A DNA stretch of 59,612 nucleotides from an uncultured Prevotellaceae bacterium (GTDB lineage Bacteria; Bacteroidota; Bacteroidia; Bacteroidales; Bacteroidaceae): NCBI GenBank assembly GCA_902769705.1, contig CACXPX010000017.1, positions 1-59,612 on the forward strand. The letters are read 5' to 3'. Below the pieces are notes generated by a model, which was not told where the DNA came from, did no database searches, and worked only from the letters and a program-made list of their open reading frames with translations. This document shows, piece after piece, positions 18,490-28,589 of this stretch. The position numbers were made by a program, and so were the translations under genes. Positions within the stretch are counted from its first letter, which is position 1. Every line of letters starts with the position of its first letter.

Positions 18490-20007
18490 ATGAATCGATA
18501 TCAGATTTTCAAGGAGTTACGCAAACATCGCAAATTGGCAGAGAAGCGTGCCATAAACTTCGAACAAAACAAAATGGCCAAGTGGCTGTTCTGGATATTG
18601 GGATTGATGGTGATAGGCTATCTCATCTTCTTCGCCGTCATTTTTGCCATGATAGCCAACGACAGCAGTTCAACCACCGCGTTGGAGTTGATATTCGGAA
18701 TGATGCCATTCGTATTGCTCATCGACTTCCTCGTGCGTTTCATGGCGCAACAGACTCCTGCCCAGCTGGTGAAGCCCTACATCCTGCTCCCCATCCCCAA
18801 GAACGTCTGTATCGACTCGTTTGTCCTCACGTCGCTATTCAGCACGGGCAACCTCGTTTGGTTTGCCATGTTGATACCCTACGCCCTGATGTCGGTGGTT
18901 TTCAGCTACGGATTCTGGGCGGCCATTGGCATGCTGGTGTGCTACTACCTCTTCATTTTGGCCAACAGCCAATGGTATTCCATCGTTCGCACGCTCATCA
19001 CCAACTCTATGCGCTGGTGGATTCTCCCCATCTGCGTATATGCTTTGATGGCTCTGCCCGTCATCATCAAGGGCGGAAGCGAAAAGGGTTGGGACAGTTT
19101 CTTTGACTTCTATTCGTCAATAGGAACCGCCATCGAACAAGGCAGCATCCTGCCCTACCTCATCGCATTGGTTTTGCTCCTCGTGTTGGCATTCATCAAC
19201 CGACATCTGCAAATCATCAATGTGTGGCGCGAGATTTCGCGTGTAGAGAAGACCACCCACCTGAAGAGCGTCTCCCGATTTGCCTTCCTCGACCAATATG
19301 GCGAAATCGGGCAATACATTCAGCTCGAAATCAAGACCATCATGCGCAACAAGAATCCGCGCAAGGGCTTCATTTTCGCCACAGCCATCGTTCTGATGTT
19401 CAGCCTACTCATATCGTTCACCACCGCTTACGACGGCCAGTTCATGACCAATTTCTGGTGCATCTACAACTACGCCATCTACGGCGCCATGATGATTTTG
19501 AAGGTGATGTGCAACGAGGGCAACTACATCGACTGCCTGATGGTGCGCCGCGAGAACATCCTGAAGCTGCTACGCGCAAAATACATCTTCTACAGCGTCT
19601 TGTTGTTCCTCCCCTTCCTGCTCATGCTCCCCACGGTGTTCAGCGGCAAGTGGTCGATTCTCATGCTGGTTTCCTACGGCGTTTTCACGGCAGGCTTCCA
19701 ATATTTTCTGCTCTTCCAGATGGCCGTCTACAACAAGCAGACCGTTCCGCTTAACACCAAGTTCCTGAGCAAGAACGGTATGGAGAACAACTATTATCAG
19801 CTTTTGGTGGAAATGGCTGCATTCTTCCTGCCCCTCCCTCTCATCATGCTCATGCAGGCCGTGCTGGGCAACACGGTAGCCTATCTCACCATGCTTGTCA
19901 TCGGTATCGCCTTCATCGCCACTTCCCCGATGTGGATGCGCAACATCTATACTCGCATGATGAAGCGCAAATACATTCTCTTGGAAGGCTTCAGGGCTTC
20001 GAGATAA
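18490..20007 (+). CDS. DUF5687-family integral membrane protein (ABC permease-like)
   Basis: The 505-residue protein has about ten to twelve hydrophobic segments, starting with LFWILGLMVIGYLIFFAVIF near residue 33. It fits the Bacteroidota DUF5687 family, whose members resemble ABC-2 type permeases and are often found beside an ATP-binding subunit. No ATPase gene lies next to it here. A basic cytosolic N-terminus (FKELRKHRKLAEKRA) precedes the first helix. The gene begins 70 nt after the LolA-like gene and ends 35 nt before kdsB, so it is probably part of the same transcript. Confidence 0.75.
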   Translation: MNRYQIFKELRKHRKLAEKRAINFEQNKMAKWLFWILGLMVIGYLIFFAVIFAMIANDSSSTTALELIFGMMPFVLLIDFLVRFMAQQTPAQLVKPYILLPIPKNVCIDSFVLTSLFSTGNLVWFAMLIPYALMSVVFSYGFWAAIGMLVCYYLFILANSQWYSIVRTLITNSMRWWILPICVYALMALPVIIKGGSEKGWDSFFDFYSSIGTAIEQGSILPYLIALVLLLVLAFINRHLQIINVWREISRVEKTTHLKSVSRFAFLDQYGEIGQYIQLEIKTIMRNKNPRKGFIFATAIVLMFSLLISFTTAYDGQFMTNFWCIYNYAIYGAMMILKVMCNEGNYIDCLMVRRENILKLLRAKYIFYSVLLFLPFLLMLPTVFSGKWSILMLVSYGVFTAGFQYFLLFQMAVYNKQTVPLNTKFLSKNGMENNYYQLLVEMAAFFLPLPLIMLMQAVLGNTVAYLTMLVIGIAFIATSPMWMRNIYTRMMKRKYILLEGFRASR

Positions 20008-20042
20008 TCGCCGTTTAGAAACTTCACAAACACGTTAGCAAG

Positions 20043-20792
20043 ATGAAATTCATTGCCATTATTCCTGCCCGCTATGCCTCCACTCGTTTCCCCGGCAAAC
20101 CACTTGCCACGTTGGGCGGAAAGAGCGTCATACAGAGAGTTTACGAGCAAGTGTCAACCGTTCTCGATGATGTCTATGTGGCCACCGACGACCAGCGCAT
20201 CTTCCAAGCCGTAGAGGCATTTGGCGGCCGTGCTGTCATGACATCCCCCAACCACAAGAGTGGCACCGACCGCATTCAAGAGGCCATCACGAAGATTGGC
20301 GGTCGGTGGGACGTGGTGGTCAATGTGCAGGGCGACGAGCCTTTCATTCAGGCATCGCAAATCAAGACGGTGTGCGAGTGTTTCGAAGACCCTGAGACGC
20401 AGATTGCCACGCTCGGCAAACCATTCGACAACATGGATGCGGTGGGTAACCCCAATTCCCCCAAAATAGTGGTCGACAACCGTCATTACGCCATGTACTT
20501 CTCGCGAAGCATCATCCCCTTTGTGCGTGGGCAGGAAAAGGAGTCGTGGCTGCAGAGCTATCCGTTCTTGAAGCATCTTGGCCTGTATGCCTACCGTGCC
20601 GATGTTCTCGCCGAAATCACCCGTCTGCCCCAATCTTCGCTTGAATTGGCCGAAAGCCTTGAGCAACTGCGCTGGCTGCAAAATGGCTATCGCATCAAGG
20701 TGGGGCTCACCGATGTGGAAACTGTTGGCATCGACACCCCTGAAGACCTCGCTCGAGCTGAGGAGTTTTTTAGAAGAGATACAAAACAGTAA
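20043..20792 (+). CDS. kdsB: 3-deoxy-manno-octulosonate cytidylyltransferase
   Basis: KdsB activates Kdo with CTP to give CMP-Kdo for the lipid A inner core. Signatures: FIAIIPARYASTRFPGKPL at the N-terminus for CTP binding, VVNVQGDEPFI with the Mg-binding Asp near residue 100, and PIGLYAYR-like HLGLYAYRADVL. The 249 residues are full length. It is the last gene of the lolA-DUF5687-kdsB run, all with envelope-related roles. No terminator hairpin is visible after the stop; a decayed transposase lies downstream. Confidence 0.96.
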   Translation: MKFIAIIPARYASTRFPGKPLATLGGKSVIQRVYEQVSTVLDDVYVATDDQRIFQAVEAFGGRAVMTSPNHKSGTDRIQEAITKIGGRWDVVVNVQGDEPFIQASQIKTVCECFEDPETQIATLGKPFDNMDAVGNPNSPKIVVDNRHYAMYFSRSIIPFVRGQEKESWLQSYPFLKHLGLYAYRADVLAEITRLPQSSLELAESLEQLRWLQNGYRIKVGLTDVETVGIDTPEDLARAEEFFRRDTKQ

Positions 20793-20813
20793 AAATGCAC
20801 AATATTATATTAA

Positions 20814-21106
20814 TGTGTCTTTTCCTGTTTTCAGTGGTTCTTCTTCAATTTAGTTGAAAAGTACGATTGCAGATTATTGTTTAGGCGTTACAGCAGTACT
20901 GCACGCATCTGCCTGAGTGATGTCGCTCACCCAGAGCTCATTCGGCCATTAGTGAAAACACTACGGGAGAAACATCAAAGCCTCAGAAAACGGATTCTCA
21001 CGTCATCATGTTCAAGGAAGTAAAGGAACTACAAGGCAAAGGTTTCAAACCGGCCACGATATACAAGAAGCTGGGGATAGCCAAGCAGACCGCAACAAAA
21101 TACTAA
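20814..21106 (+). pseudogene. Frameshifted transposase remnant, probably ISL3 family
   Basis: One frame reads HPELIRPLVKTLREKHQSL then RKRILT. A second frame continues at about 20996 with HVIMFKEVKELQGKGFK and PATIYKKLGIAKQTATKY, ending at 21106. Joined across one frameshift they form a helix-turn-helix segment like the internal HTH of ISL3-type transposases (KELxxKGFxxxxIxxKLGIxxxTxxKY). The catalytic DDE parts and the inverted ends were not found. The fragment fills the kdsB-clpC gap; between 21107 and 21206 I see nothing. The family assignment is from memory of the pattern. Confidence 0.55.
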
Positions 21107-21206
21107 GACACCTCTTTTTTTGGCATGATGTTTGCTTCGATAATGTTGAGATAAAGAAAAATGATAGAAAATCGCCAGAATTATCGTCTGTTTCGAATGA
21201 AATCAT

Positions 21207-21214
21207 TAAATTTG
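21207..21214 (+). promoter_or_regulatory. -7 box of clpC promoter
   Basis: TAAATTTG lies 41 nt before the clpC ATG. No inverted repeat of the CIRCE or HrcA type is seen nearby. Confidence 0.55.
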
Positions 21215-21254
21215 CAACGTGAACATATTATTCATTTAAGGTAAAGAGATTAAC

Positions 21255-23792
21255 ATGACAAGCCAGTTTTCACCCAAAGTATCAGAGGTTCTCGCTTTCA
21301 GTCGCGAAGAAGCCACACGCTTGGCCAGCCGGTCGGTGGGGCCTGAACATCTGTTGCTTGGCATTCTGCGCGGTAAGAACGAACCCATCATGGACCTCTT
21401 CACACGCATGGATGTCAACCTGCAGTCGGTAAAGGCAGAACTGGAAAGCCGAGTAAGGGAAGACGAAATCAACCAACCCATTCACACCCGCGACCTCGTG
21501 CTCAACGAGAAAGCCAGCAACATCCTGAAGTTGGCGGTGCTCGAAGCGCGCATCCAGCACACACAAACGGTGGATGTGGAGCACTTGCTGCTGGCCATCT
21601 TGCACGACCAGGTGAGCAATGGGGCTAAAGAAGTTTTGGAATTCAACAACATGAACTACGAAGACACCATCACCTATATGAGAGCAACATCGAGCCCCAC
21701 GAAGAACGGACTTGAGCTGCCAGATGAAGAATTCGACGAGGATGACCAGCCGAGCGACATGAACACCGCACGAAACGAGGGCGGACAGGGTAAAACCGCC
21801 ACCGCCACGAAGAAAGGCGATGGCAAGACGCCAGTGCTCGACAACTTCTCGACAGACTTGACACAGGCTGCCCTCGAGGGGAAACTCGACCCTGTGGTGG
21901 GGCGTGAGCGTGAGATTCAGCGCGTCATCGAGATATTGTGCCGCCGTAAGAAGAACAACCCCATTCTCATCGGCGAGCCTGGCGTGGGTAAAAGCGCCAT
22001 CGTCGAGGGTCTTGCACAACTCATCGCACGCCACCGCACATCGCCAGTGCTCTTCAACAAGCGTCTGGTGAATCTCGACATGACTGCTATGGTGGCAGGA
22101 ACAAAGTATCGCGGACAGTTTGAAGAGCGCATACGCGCCCTGCTGAAAGAGCTGGAGCAGAACCCCGACATCATCGTCTTCATCGACGAGATTCACACTA
22201 TGATTGGCGCAGGTTCCACGCCTGGAAGCATGGACGCAGCCAACATCATGAAGCCAGCTCTGGCACGTGGAACCATACAATGCATAGGTGCAACAACGCT
22301 CGACGAGTTCCGCAACTCCATTGAGAAAGATGGTGCACTCGACCGCCGCTTCCAGAAGGTGATTGTGGAACCCACTACCGCCGAACAGACGTTGGAGATT
22401 CTGCAGAACATCAAGGAGCGCTACGAACAGCACCACCACGTGACATACACCGATGACGCCCTGACAGCGTGTGTCAAATTGACAGAACGCTATGTGACCG
22501 ACCGTTTCTTCCCAGACAAGGCCATCGATGCACTCGACGAGGTGGGCTCGCGCGTTCATCTGCAACACGCTGAGGTGCCGCCCTCGATTGTTGAGAAGGA
22601 GAAGGAAATCGGCTTCGTCAAGGAGAAGAAACAGGCAGCCGTGAAGAACCAGAACTTTGAGTTGGCAGCCGGATATCGCGACCGCCAAACGGCTTTGGAA
22701 CGCGAACTGGCGCTGTTGCAGGAGCAATGGTCGAGTGGAGACACCAGCCAACGCGAGACAGTCACAGATGCCGAAGTGGCAGATGTGGTGTCGATGATGA
22801 CAGGGGTGCCTGTGCAACGCATGGCCGAGAGCGAAGGCGTCAGGCTGAAAGGCATGGCCGACGAACTGAAGAAGGCTGTTGTGGCACAAGATGCCGCCAT
22901 CGACAAGATGACCAAGGCCATTCAGCGTAATCGTGTGGGACTTCGTGAGCCCAACCATCCCATCGGCGTGTTTATGTTCCTGGGACCTACGGGTGTGGGT
23001 AAAACTTATTTGGCTAAGAAGTTGGCTGAGTTCATGTTCGGTTCCAGCGACGCTCTTATCCGCGTGGACATGAGCGAATATACCGAGGCATTCAACACCT
23101 CACGTCTCATTGGAGCACCTCCGGGATACGTTGGATACGAGGAAGGCGGACAGCTCACCGAGCGTGTGCGCCGCAAGCCCTACTCCATCGTGTTGCTCGA
23201 TGAGATTGAGAAGGCACATCCGAATGTCTACAACATGCTGCTGCAGGTGCTCGACGAGGGTCGTCTGACTGACGGAAACGGTCGTCTGATTGACTTCCGC
23301 AACACCGTCATCATCATGACCTCGAACGCAGGAACCCGACAGCTGAAGGAATTCGGACGCGGTGTGGGATTCAATGCCGGCGGTCAGATGGGCTTGAGCT
23401 TGAACGACAGCGACAAGGAATATGCACGTTCCATCATTCAGAAAGCGCTCTCGAAGCAGTTCGCGCCCGAGTTCTTGAATCGTCTTGACGAAATCATCAC
23501 CTTCGACCAGCTTGATCTTGAGGCCATCAAGCGCATCGTTGACATCGAGCTCAGCGGTCTCTTCAAGCGCATCGAAGGCATGGGCTACAAGTTGGAAATC
23601 AGCGATGAAGCCAAGGAGTTTGTGGCCACGAAGGGATACGACGTGCAGTTTGGTGCCCGTCCGCTGAAGCGTGCCATCCAGAACTACATCGAAGACGGCA
23701 TCTGCGAGCGCATCCTCGACGGCAACCTCAACGAGGGACAAACCATTGTGGTGAAGAAACACCCAGAGAAAGAGGAACTCACGTTTGAATAA
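21255..23792 (+). CDS. clpC: ATP-dependent Clp protease ATP-binding subunit ClpC
   Basis: ClpC is the AAA+ unfoldase that feeds proteins into ClpP. The 845 residues hold two N-terminal Clp_N repeats, first AAA domain with [13 protein letters not shown], and a coiled middle region with the UVR-like stretch [15 protein letters not shown]. The second AAA domain has [16 protein letters not shown]. The tripeptide VGF in [10 protein letters not shown] is at the position of the ClpP-docking loop, so it should work with ClpP rather than as a ClpB-type disaggregase. It is monocistronic, with its own promoter and a strong terminator. Confidence 0.96.
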   Translation: MTSQFSPKVSEVLAFSREEATRLASRSVGPEHLLLGILRGKNEPIMDLFTRMDVNLQSVKAELESRVREDEINQPIHTRDLVLNEKASNILKLAVLEARIQHTQTVDVEHLLLAILHDQVSNGAKEVLEFNNMNYEDTITYMRATSSPTKNGLELPDEEFDEDDQPSDMNTARNEGGQGKTATATKKGDGKTPVLDNFSTDLTQAALEGKLDPVVGREREIQRVIEILCRRKKNNPILIGEPGVGKSAIVEGLAQLIARHRTSPVLFNKRLVNLDMTAMVAGTKYRGQFEERIRALLKELEQNPDIIVFIDEIHTMIGAGSTPGSMDAANIMKPALARGTIQCIGATTLDEFRNSIEKDGALDRRFQKVIVEPTTAEQTLEILQNIKERYEQHHHVTYTDDALTACVKLTERYVTDRFFPDKAIDALDEVGSRVHLQHAEVPPSIVEKEKEIGFVKEKKQAAVKNQNFELAAGYRDRQTALERELALLQEQWSSGDTSQRETVTDAEVADVVSMMTGVPVQRMAESEGVRLKGMADELKKAVVAQDAAIDKMTKAIQRNRVGLREPNHPIGVFMFLGPTGVGKTYLAKKLAEFMFGSSDALIRVDMSEYTEAFNTSRLIGAPPGYVGYEEGGQLTERVRRKPYSIVLLDEIEKAHPNVYNMLLQVLDEGRLTDGNGRLIDFRNTVIIMTSNAGTRQLKEFGRGVGFNAGGQMGLSLNDSDKEYARSIIQKALSKQFAPEFLNRLDEIITFDQLDLEAIKRIVDIELSGLFKRIEGMGYKLEISDEAKEFVATKGYDVQFGARPLKRAIQNYIEDGICERILDGNLNEGQTIVVKKHPEKEELTFE

Positions 23793-23813
23793 TTAAGACA
23801 TCTGAATAGTAAT

Positions 23814-23852
23814 TAAAAAACTCGTTACGACTTCCATCGTAGCGAGTTTTTT
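23814..23852. terminator. Bidirectional terminator between clpC and the GH2 gene
   Basis: The hairpin CTCGTTACGA/TCGTAGCGAG (23821-23846) is flanked by a run of A on the left and T on the right, so it can stop transcripts from both convergent genes. Confidence 0.85.
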
Positions 23853-23877
23853 CGTTTGTACAAGTTATATTGTATCC

Positions 23878-26283
23878 CTACTCCACTTTCAAGGTCATTC
23901 GGGCTGGTGTCAGCTTGCTGTTGCTGGTGTCCTTGACCACAAGTTCCAAATCGCCAGCATGTTTTGCTGCTTGCACCGTAACCACCAACTTGCCGCTGAA
24001 GAGTTTCATAGTGGGGGCGGTAAACACTTCGAGCGATGTGGCGTCGCCATTGCAAACAGCACGGAACGAACCGGCGCCTTTCACTTCAAACGCCAGTTGG
24101 TCGGTGGCGTTAGGAATCTCTGTACCGTCTTTGTCTACAAGCGAAACGGTGACATAAGCTAAATCATTGCCATCGGCTTTCAGCACTGTTTTGTCAGCTT
24201 CAAGTTTCATGGCCACAGGTTTGCCAGCCGTACGCACCACCTGCTCTCCAGCACGATTGCCCTTTTCGTCATACACCACGACCTTCAACTCACCAGGCTC
24301 GTATTTCACGTCGTTCCAACGCAGCCGATAGCGATCGTACTTTGAATCTTTACACTTTGAAATTCGCCCTTGGCTCTTGCCGTTGACAAACAACTCAGCG
24401 GTGGGGAAATCAGTATAGCAATACACGGGCGTCGTCTGTCCCATGCGCTCTGGCCAAGTCCAATGCGGCAACAAGTGGATGGTGTGGTCATCGGTATTCC
24501 AGACAGAGCGATAGAGATAGAATCGGTCTTTGGGAAGTCCGGCCAAGTCGCAAATACCGAAATAGCTGGAACGAGAAGGCCAATAACCGTCGTAGGGAGT
24601 GGGCTCGCCCAGATAGTCGAAGCCTGTCCACACAAACTGCCCGATGGTGTAGTCAAGGTCGTCCATAGCAATGAAGTCGTCTTCAGGCAGATTGCTCCAC
24701 GAACACCATTCTGTGTCGTAGCTCGAGCATTGTCCGTCGTCGTATCTCTTCTTGTCGGAGTATTCCACAGGGAACTTATATACACCACGCGAACTGACAG
24801 TGGAAGCTGTCTCTGAGCCTAACAAGAAGCCTTGGGGCAACTGTTCTATGTTCTTGGGATATTTATAAACACGATAGTTGAAGCCCGGCACGTCCATCAC
24901 CTGGGCAAATCCGTTCTTCAATGCAGCCTCTGCGCGGTCGAGTCCTTGCGTAACAGGTGTGGCAGGGTCGAGCCTGTGGCAGATGTCTTGCAAGCGACGG
25001 GCAATCTCAGTGCCGCCATTCATGCCCTGCTCTGGAATCTCGTTACCAATCGACCACATCACGAGCGAGGCGTGGTTGCGATGGTTGAGCACCAAGTTCT
25101 CCATATCGCGGTCGCTCCACTCCTTGAAGAAACGTGCATAACCGTTCTTGCATTTAGGATAAACCCACATGTCGAAACTCTCGGCCATCACCATCATGCC
25201 CAACGAGTCGTAGACTTCCATCTGCATAGTCGATGGCATGTTGTGGCTCGTGCGGATAGCGTCGCAACCCATATCCTTCAAAATTTTCACCTGACGAACC
25301 AACGCCGCTTTGTTGACTGCAGCACCTAAAGGACCAAGGTCGTGATGCAAACAAACTCCTTTGAATTTTCTTGACAAACCGTTCAGTTGGAAACCATGCT
25401 CTTTACTTACCGAAATGGTACGTATTCCCACCTTCTGGGTGGTCTCGTCGATGAGTTTGTTGTTGCGATAAAGACGTGTCACCATCCTATATAAATAAGG
25501 TGTCTCGGGCGACCAAGGGTTAGGTTTGTCTATCACAAGCTCGGAATGGACCTTGCCTTCAGCATCTACATCAGCATGGTCGGCTGCAAGTACGTAACCC
25601 GAAGGATGGTAAAAGGAAACCTCTAACGAAAGTGGTTCATTCTCTTGATATCCACCAACTTGTGTGTCAACGCTAACGCAAGCCTTTAACTTGTCGGCTT
25701 TCAAGGTTCGAACGTAAGTCCCCCATTTGTCAATATAGGTATTGTCTGTCAACACCAACTTTACCGGCCGGTATATACCGCCACCAGGATACCAACGGCT
25801 GCTCTCCTCAACATTCTGCAAGGAAACTTCCAACAAATTGTTGCCTTGCTTCAGATAAGAAGTAGCGTCTATGCGGAAGGCATTGTAGCCATATGGCCAA
25901 TAGCCAGCCTGTTGGCCGTTCACGAAGACAGTAGGCTCGCTCATGGCACCGTCAAACTCCAAAAATGCCCTGCCAAAGGGCTTTTCCACATTCACCTGAC
26001 AACGATAATATCCTTTCCCTATCCAAGGTAAGGCTCCTGATCGTCCAGTCTTTTCCGACTTTTCTTTCTCTCCATTTTGCTCAATAGCAACCACCTGCAA
26101 GTCCCATTTCTTGTCGAATGGTCCGCTAATCGCCCAATCGTGTGGCACACAGACATCTTGCCATTGTTGACGGTCGCGCGAAAACTCCCATTTATCCAAA
26201 CTTATCTCATTGTGCATTTGTGCATTTGACACAAAAGGAAGAAACACAATAGCAATCGACAACAATTTTTTGTTCATTTTCAT
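23878..26283 (-). CDS. Secreted glycoside hydrolase family 2 (beta-galactosidase-like)
   Basis: I start the gene at 26283 (MKMNKKLL), because the longer frame adds 13 residues with no signal-peptide logic. A signal peptide ending SNAQ leads to a periplasmic or surface protein of 801 residues. Domains: GH2 jelly roll (VPHDWAISGPF, KGYYRCQV), immunoglobulin-like domain, TIM barrel with the acid/base Glu in MWSIGNEIPEQG and the likely nucleophile in FDYLGEPTPY, then DUF4982-like and Big/invasin-like beta domains. Beta-galactosidase is the commonest activity for this arrangement; glucuronidase cannot be excluded. No SusCD pair is nearby, so it is not part of a visible utilisation locus. Confidence 0.9.
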   Translation of the reverse strand: MKMNKKLLSIAIVFLPFVSNAQMHNEISLDKWEFSRDRQQWQDVCVPHDWAISGPFDKKWDLQVVAIEQNGEKEKSEKTGRSGALPWIGKGYYRCQVNVEKPFGRAFLEFDGAMSEPTVFVNGQQAGYWPYGYNAFRIDATSYLKQGNNLLEVSLQNVEESSRWYPGGGIYRPVKLVLTDNTYIDKWGTYVRTLKADKLKACVSVDTQVGGYQENEPLSLEVSFYHPSGYVLAADHADVDAEGKVHSELVIDKPNPWSPETPYLYRMVTRLYRNNKLIDETTQKVGIRTISVSKEHGFQLNGLSRKFKGVCLHHDLGPLGAAVNKAALVRQVKILKDMGCDAIRTSHNMPSTMQMEVYDSLGMMVMAESFDMWVYPKCKNGYARFFKEWSDRDMENLVLNHRNHASLVMWSIGNEIPEQGMNGGTEIARRLQDICHRLDPATPVTQGLDRAEAALKNGFAQVMDVPGFNYRVYKYPKNIEQLPQGFLLGSETASTVSSRGVYKFPVEYSDKKRYDDGQCSSYDTEWCSWSNLPEDDFIAMDDLDYTIGQFVWTGFDYLGEPTPYDGYWPSRSSYFGICDLAGLPKDRFYLYRSVWNTDDHTIHLLPHWTWPERMGQTTPVYCYTDFPTAELFVNGKSQGRISKCKDSKYDRYRLRWNDVKYEPGELKVVVYDEKGNRAGEQVVRTAGKPVAMKLEADKTVLKADGNDLAYVTVSLVDKDGTEIPNATDQLAFEVKGAGSFRAVCNGDATSLEVFTAPTMKLFSGKLVVTVQAAKHAGDLELVVKDTSNSKLTPARMTLKVE

Positions 26284-26310
26284 CTTATCTTTTTGTTTCG
26301 TAATATGACA

Positions 26311-26340
26311 CAAAATTAGCAATAATCAGTAAGTTATGCA
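26311..26340 (-). promoter_or_regulatory. Promoter of the GH2 gene
   Basis: On the minus strand TTTG (26337-26340) and TAATTTTG (26311-26318) are separated by 18 nt. The predicted start is about 24 nt before the ATG at 26283. Confidence 0.65.
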
Positions 26341-26420
26341 AACAAGAAGTTGAATTTATCAAAAATTTAACGACTGTGTGGGAGCACAGCATTATTTTTC
26401 AAAAAAGATGTGGAAAAAGT

Positions 26421-26451
26421 TTTGATAGTTCTAAAAAATTCTTTATCTTTG
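26421..26451 (+). promoter_or_regulatory. Promoter of small RNA copy A
   Basis: TTTG (26421-26424) and TATCTTTG (26444-26451) are 19 nt apart, a near-perfect match to the group consensus. Transcription should begin near 26456. Confidence 0.75.
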
Positions 26452-26455
26452 CACT

Positions 26456-26545
26456 CGTTATCCTGAAAACAATCTTTTTACCTTAAAAGACTAATACCTA
26501 TTGAAGATGTGGAGCGATTGCCTGTGACGGGTCATCGCTTTTTTC
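26456..26545 (+). ncRNA. Small RNA copy A (about 90 nt)
   Basis: The first 49 nt (26456-26504) begin CGTTATCCTGAA and contain ACAATCTTTTTACCTTAAA and CTAATACCTATTGA. They recur almost exactly in a second locus on the opposite strand at 38083-38133. The 3' part is a terminator hairpin AGCGAT/ATCGCT (26513-26539) followed by six T. The only reading frame crossing it starts inside the hairpin side and looks random. Promoter, conserved 5' domain and terminator together support an independent small RNA. Its layout resembles the Bacteroidales-1 class described computationally, but I cannot verify that match. The stretch 26546-26792 that follows is AT-rich and shows no gene. Confidence 0.75.
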
Positions 26546-26792
26546 TTGTCTTCAATTTTGCCCTCCAAACATATAAGAATTATGAAAAATCTAAACAAAT
26601 TTCACACAGCAAACAACTCATTTTACCACAAAAGCACAGTTGTTATCTACTGGAACACACAATAGCAAACACCATAAATCACACAAAATAATATAGTTTA
26701 AAAACTGTTTGTTTTTTTTAACGACCTGAGTTTACTTTATTCCAACTCCATTTTGTAATTTTACATTCAATTGTAAAAATGACAAACCGAAG

Positions 26793-28454
26793 ATGAAGAC
26801 TACAATAATATATTTCCTCCTCGCTATGTTCTTGGCACCTCTCGGTATGGAGGCAAAGAAAAAGGAGGAGGTTCCGCAGTTGTTGAATTACCCAAGTGCA
26901 GACTGGGGAGAATACCGCATGCACGGTGGTGAAGTGGTGATTAAGGGTCAGGTGATAGCGGATGACCCAGCGAAAATAAAGCAACTGAACAACAGCGTCG
27001 AAGTCATCATGCGTGACTATATCGTACGCAAGGAGCAGACCATCCCCATCAAATTTGAGGAAGACGGCATATTCTCGCTCAATCTCCGTGTGCCATACCC
27101 CATGTTTGTGCTCGTCTATCCGTTGGCACAGGTGTATGCTTGCCCAGGCGACACAGTTAAGTTGACCTATGACGCCACAAAGCCCATGCAGAAACCAGGG
27201 GACAATGTCACATTGAGCGGATCGGGAGTCAGTACAGAGGTAAACAAATTATTAATACCCATCATGTACAAGTACCTCATGCCCCTGCAAATAGAAACAC
27301 AAGTGGCACACCCCGACTCATTGCTGAAATGGAGGGATGGGATGGTGGACAAGTTGGATGGTTTGGTGCGCCAAATGAACACTGGGCTGCCAGAACTCGA
27401 AGGGTGCTCACCCATGACGTCCGACATCTTCCGTACTTACTTGGTTTCGCAGTACTTGTATGAAATTTGCCACCACTACTTCTTGTTCATGGATTTCCTG
27501 AAAGAGAATGAAGGCATATACAACATAGAAAAGGAAGCCTATTGGCAGAAGTACTTCAGTTTCTTGGCACCTCGTGAGAAATACCTGCTTGACAACCCTC
27601 TGCTGATGATTGCTGGCGATGAAGGTTTCTTCAACAGAATGGAGTACACCCTCATGGAACCTGTGGAACGATCCAGCATTAAGGGCGTAACATACCTCAT
27701 TGACTATCAACCGGAAACAGCAGAAAGATTGAAGGAAAACAACACGCTTAGCCTCCGCGAAGCAAGGAAACTGGCCATGAACGAGCTGCACGAAAAGCTT
27801 AACCTCAGCCCCACGAACTTCTGTGCACAAGTATGTATGATTCGCGACCTGTTTTATAAGTTGGAATGGGGCACAAACTATGATTGTTCTGCCGATGAAG
27901 TAGCTAGCACACTACCCTATATCACCAACCCAGAACTAATGCGTCGTGCCGTGTGGCAATACCGTGAGTTCGTAAAAGTAAAAGAGTCGGAAAAGCAGTA
28001 TGTTGACGCCACCTGCTTGCGTCCATCTACTGATGTGGAGGGCATGAGCGATGGCGAGAAGATACTCCGTAAGCTTATTGAGCCATATAAAGGTCGGATC
28101 ATCTATGTTGATATCTGGGGAACGTGGTGCACTCCTTGCAGGGAGAATCTGAAAGATTCGTGGAAGTTAAAGGAAGCCCTAAAGGATTACGACATCGTGT
28201 ATCTTTATCTTGCCAACCGTAGTAGCGATGAGGCGTGGAAGAGTGTTATCAGCGAGTACAACCTGACCGGGCCGAATTGTGTCCATTACAATTTACCCGC
28301 AGATCAGCAGAACGCCATCGAGCAATATATCGGTGTCAATGGTTATCCCACATATAAACTCATTGACAAGCAAGGGAATATTCACCCTCTTGACTTGCAG
28401 CAAGCAATCAACATCAACAGCCTTATTGAGACTCTCGACAAGTTGAACAAATAA
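26793..28454 (+). CDS. Secreted thioredoxin-like (TlpA-type) protein
   Basis: A signal peptide (FLLAMFLAPLGMEA) leads into about 400 residues without a recognised domain, then a C-terminal thioredoxin fold: IYVDIWGTWCTPCRENL carries the CxxC active site and GVNGYPTYKLIDKQGN the cis-Pro region. It should act in the periplasm as a thiol-disulfide reductase of the TlpA/ResA type, as in many Bacteroidota proteins with a long N-terminal beta domain. The -7 region (TAATTTTA near 26756) is imperfect. It stands alone between small RNA A and the ribosomal protein operon. Confidence 0.8.
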   Translation: MKTTIIYFLLAMFLAPLGMEAKKKEEVPQLLNYPSADWGEYRMHGGEVVIKGQVIADDPAKIKQLNNSVEVIMRDYIVRKEQTIPIKFEEDGIFSLNLRVPYPMFVLVYPLAQVYACPGDTVKLTYDATKPMQKPGDNVTLSGSGVSTEVNKLLIPIMYKYLMPLQIETQVAHPDSLLKWRDGMVDKLDGLVRQMNTGLPELEGCSPMTSDIFRTYLVSQYLYEICHHYFLFMDFLKENEGIYNIEKEAYWQKYFSFLAPREKYLLDNPLLMIAGDEGFFNRMEYTLMEPVERSSIKGVTYLIDYQPETAERLKENNTLSLREARKLAMNELHEKLNLSPTNFCAQVCMIRDLFYKLEWGTNYDCSADEVASTLPYITNPELMRRAVWQYREFVKVKESEKQYVDATCLRPSTDVEGMSDGEKILRKLIEPYKGRIIYVDIWGTWCTPCRENLKDSWKLKEALKDYDIVYLYLANRSSDEAWKSVISEYNLTGPNCVHYNLPADQQNAIEQYIGVNGYPTYKLIDKQGNIHPLDLQQAININSLIETLDKLNK

Positions 28455-28589
28455 TATGGAATATTATCATCACCGCACTATGATGGACAAAAGCATTAAT
28501 GGCTGTCGATATTCGCATCCGATTGGTTAATTTGCGTTAATTGTAAAAAAACAACAGTACTCGAGGGCTTTTCTCTCAATTATTTTTTG

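Noticed and set aside
21282-22958. Long minus-strand frame of 558 codons opposite clpC
   Set aside because: Same reason: antisense of a clear AAA+ gene, with low-complexity His/Leu/Val composition and no motif.
26509-26691. 60-codon plus-strand frame after small RNA A
   Set aside because: It begins inside the terminator side of the RNA and is rich in rare residues. No ribosome site or coding character.
23878-28454. Polysaccharide utilisation locus around the GH2 gene
   Set aside because: There is no SusC/SusD pair, sensor-regulator or second glycosidase. The neighbours are clpC and a thioredoxin-like gene.
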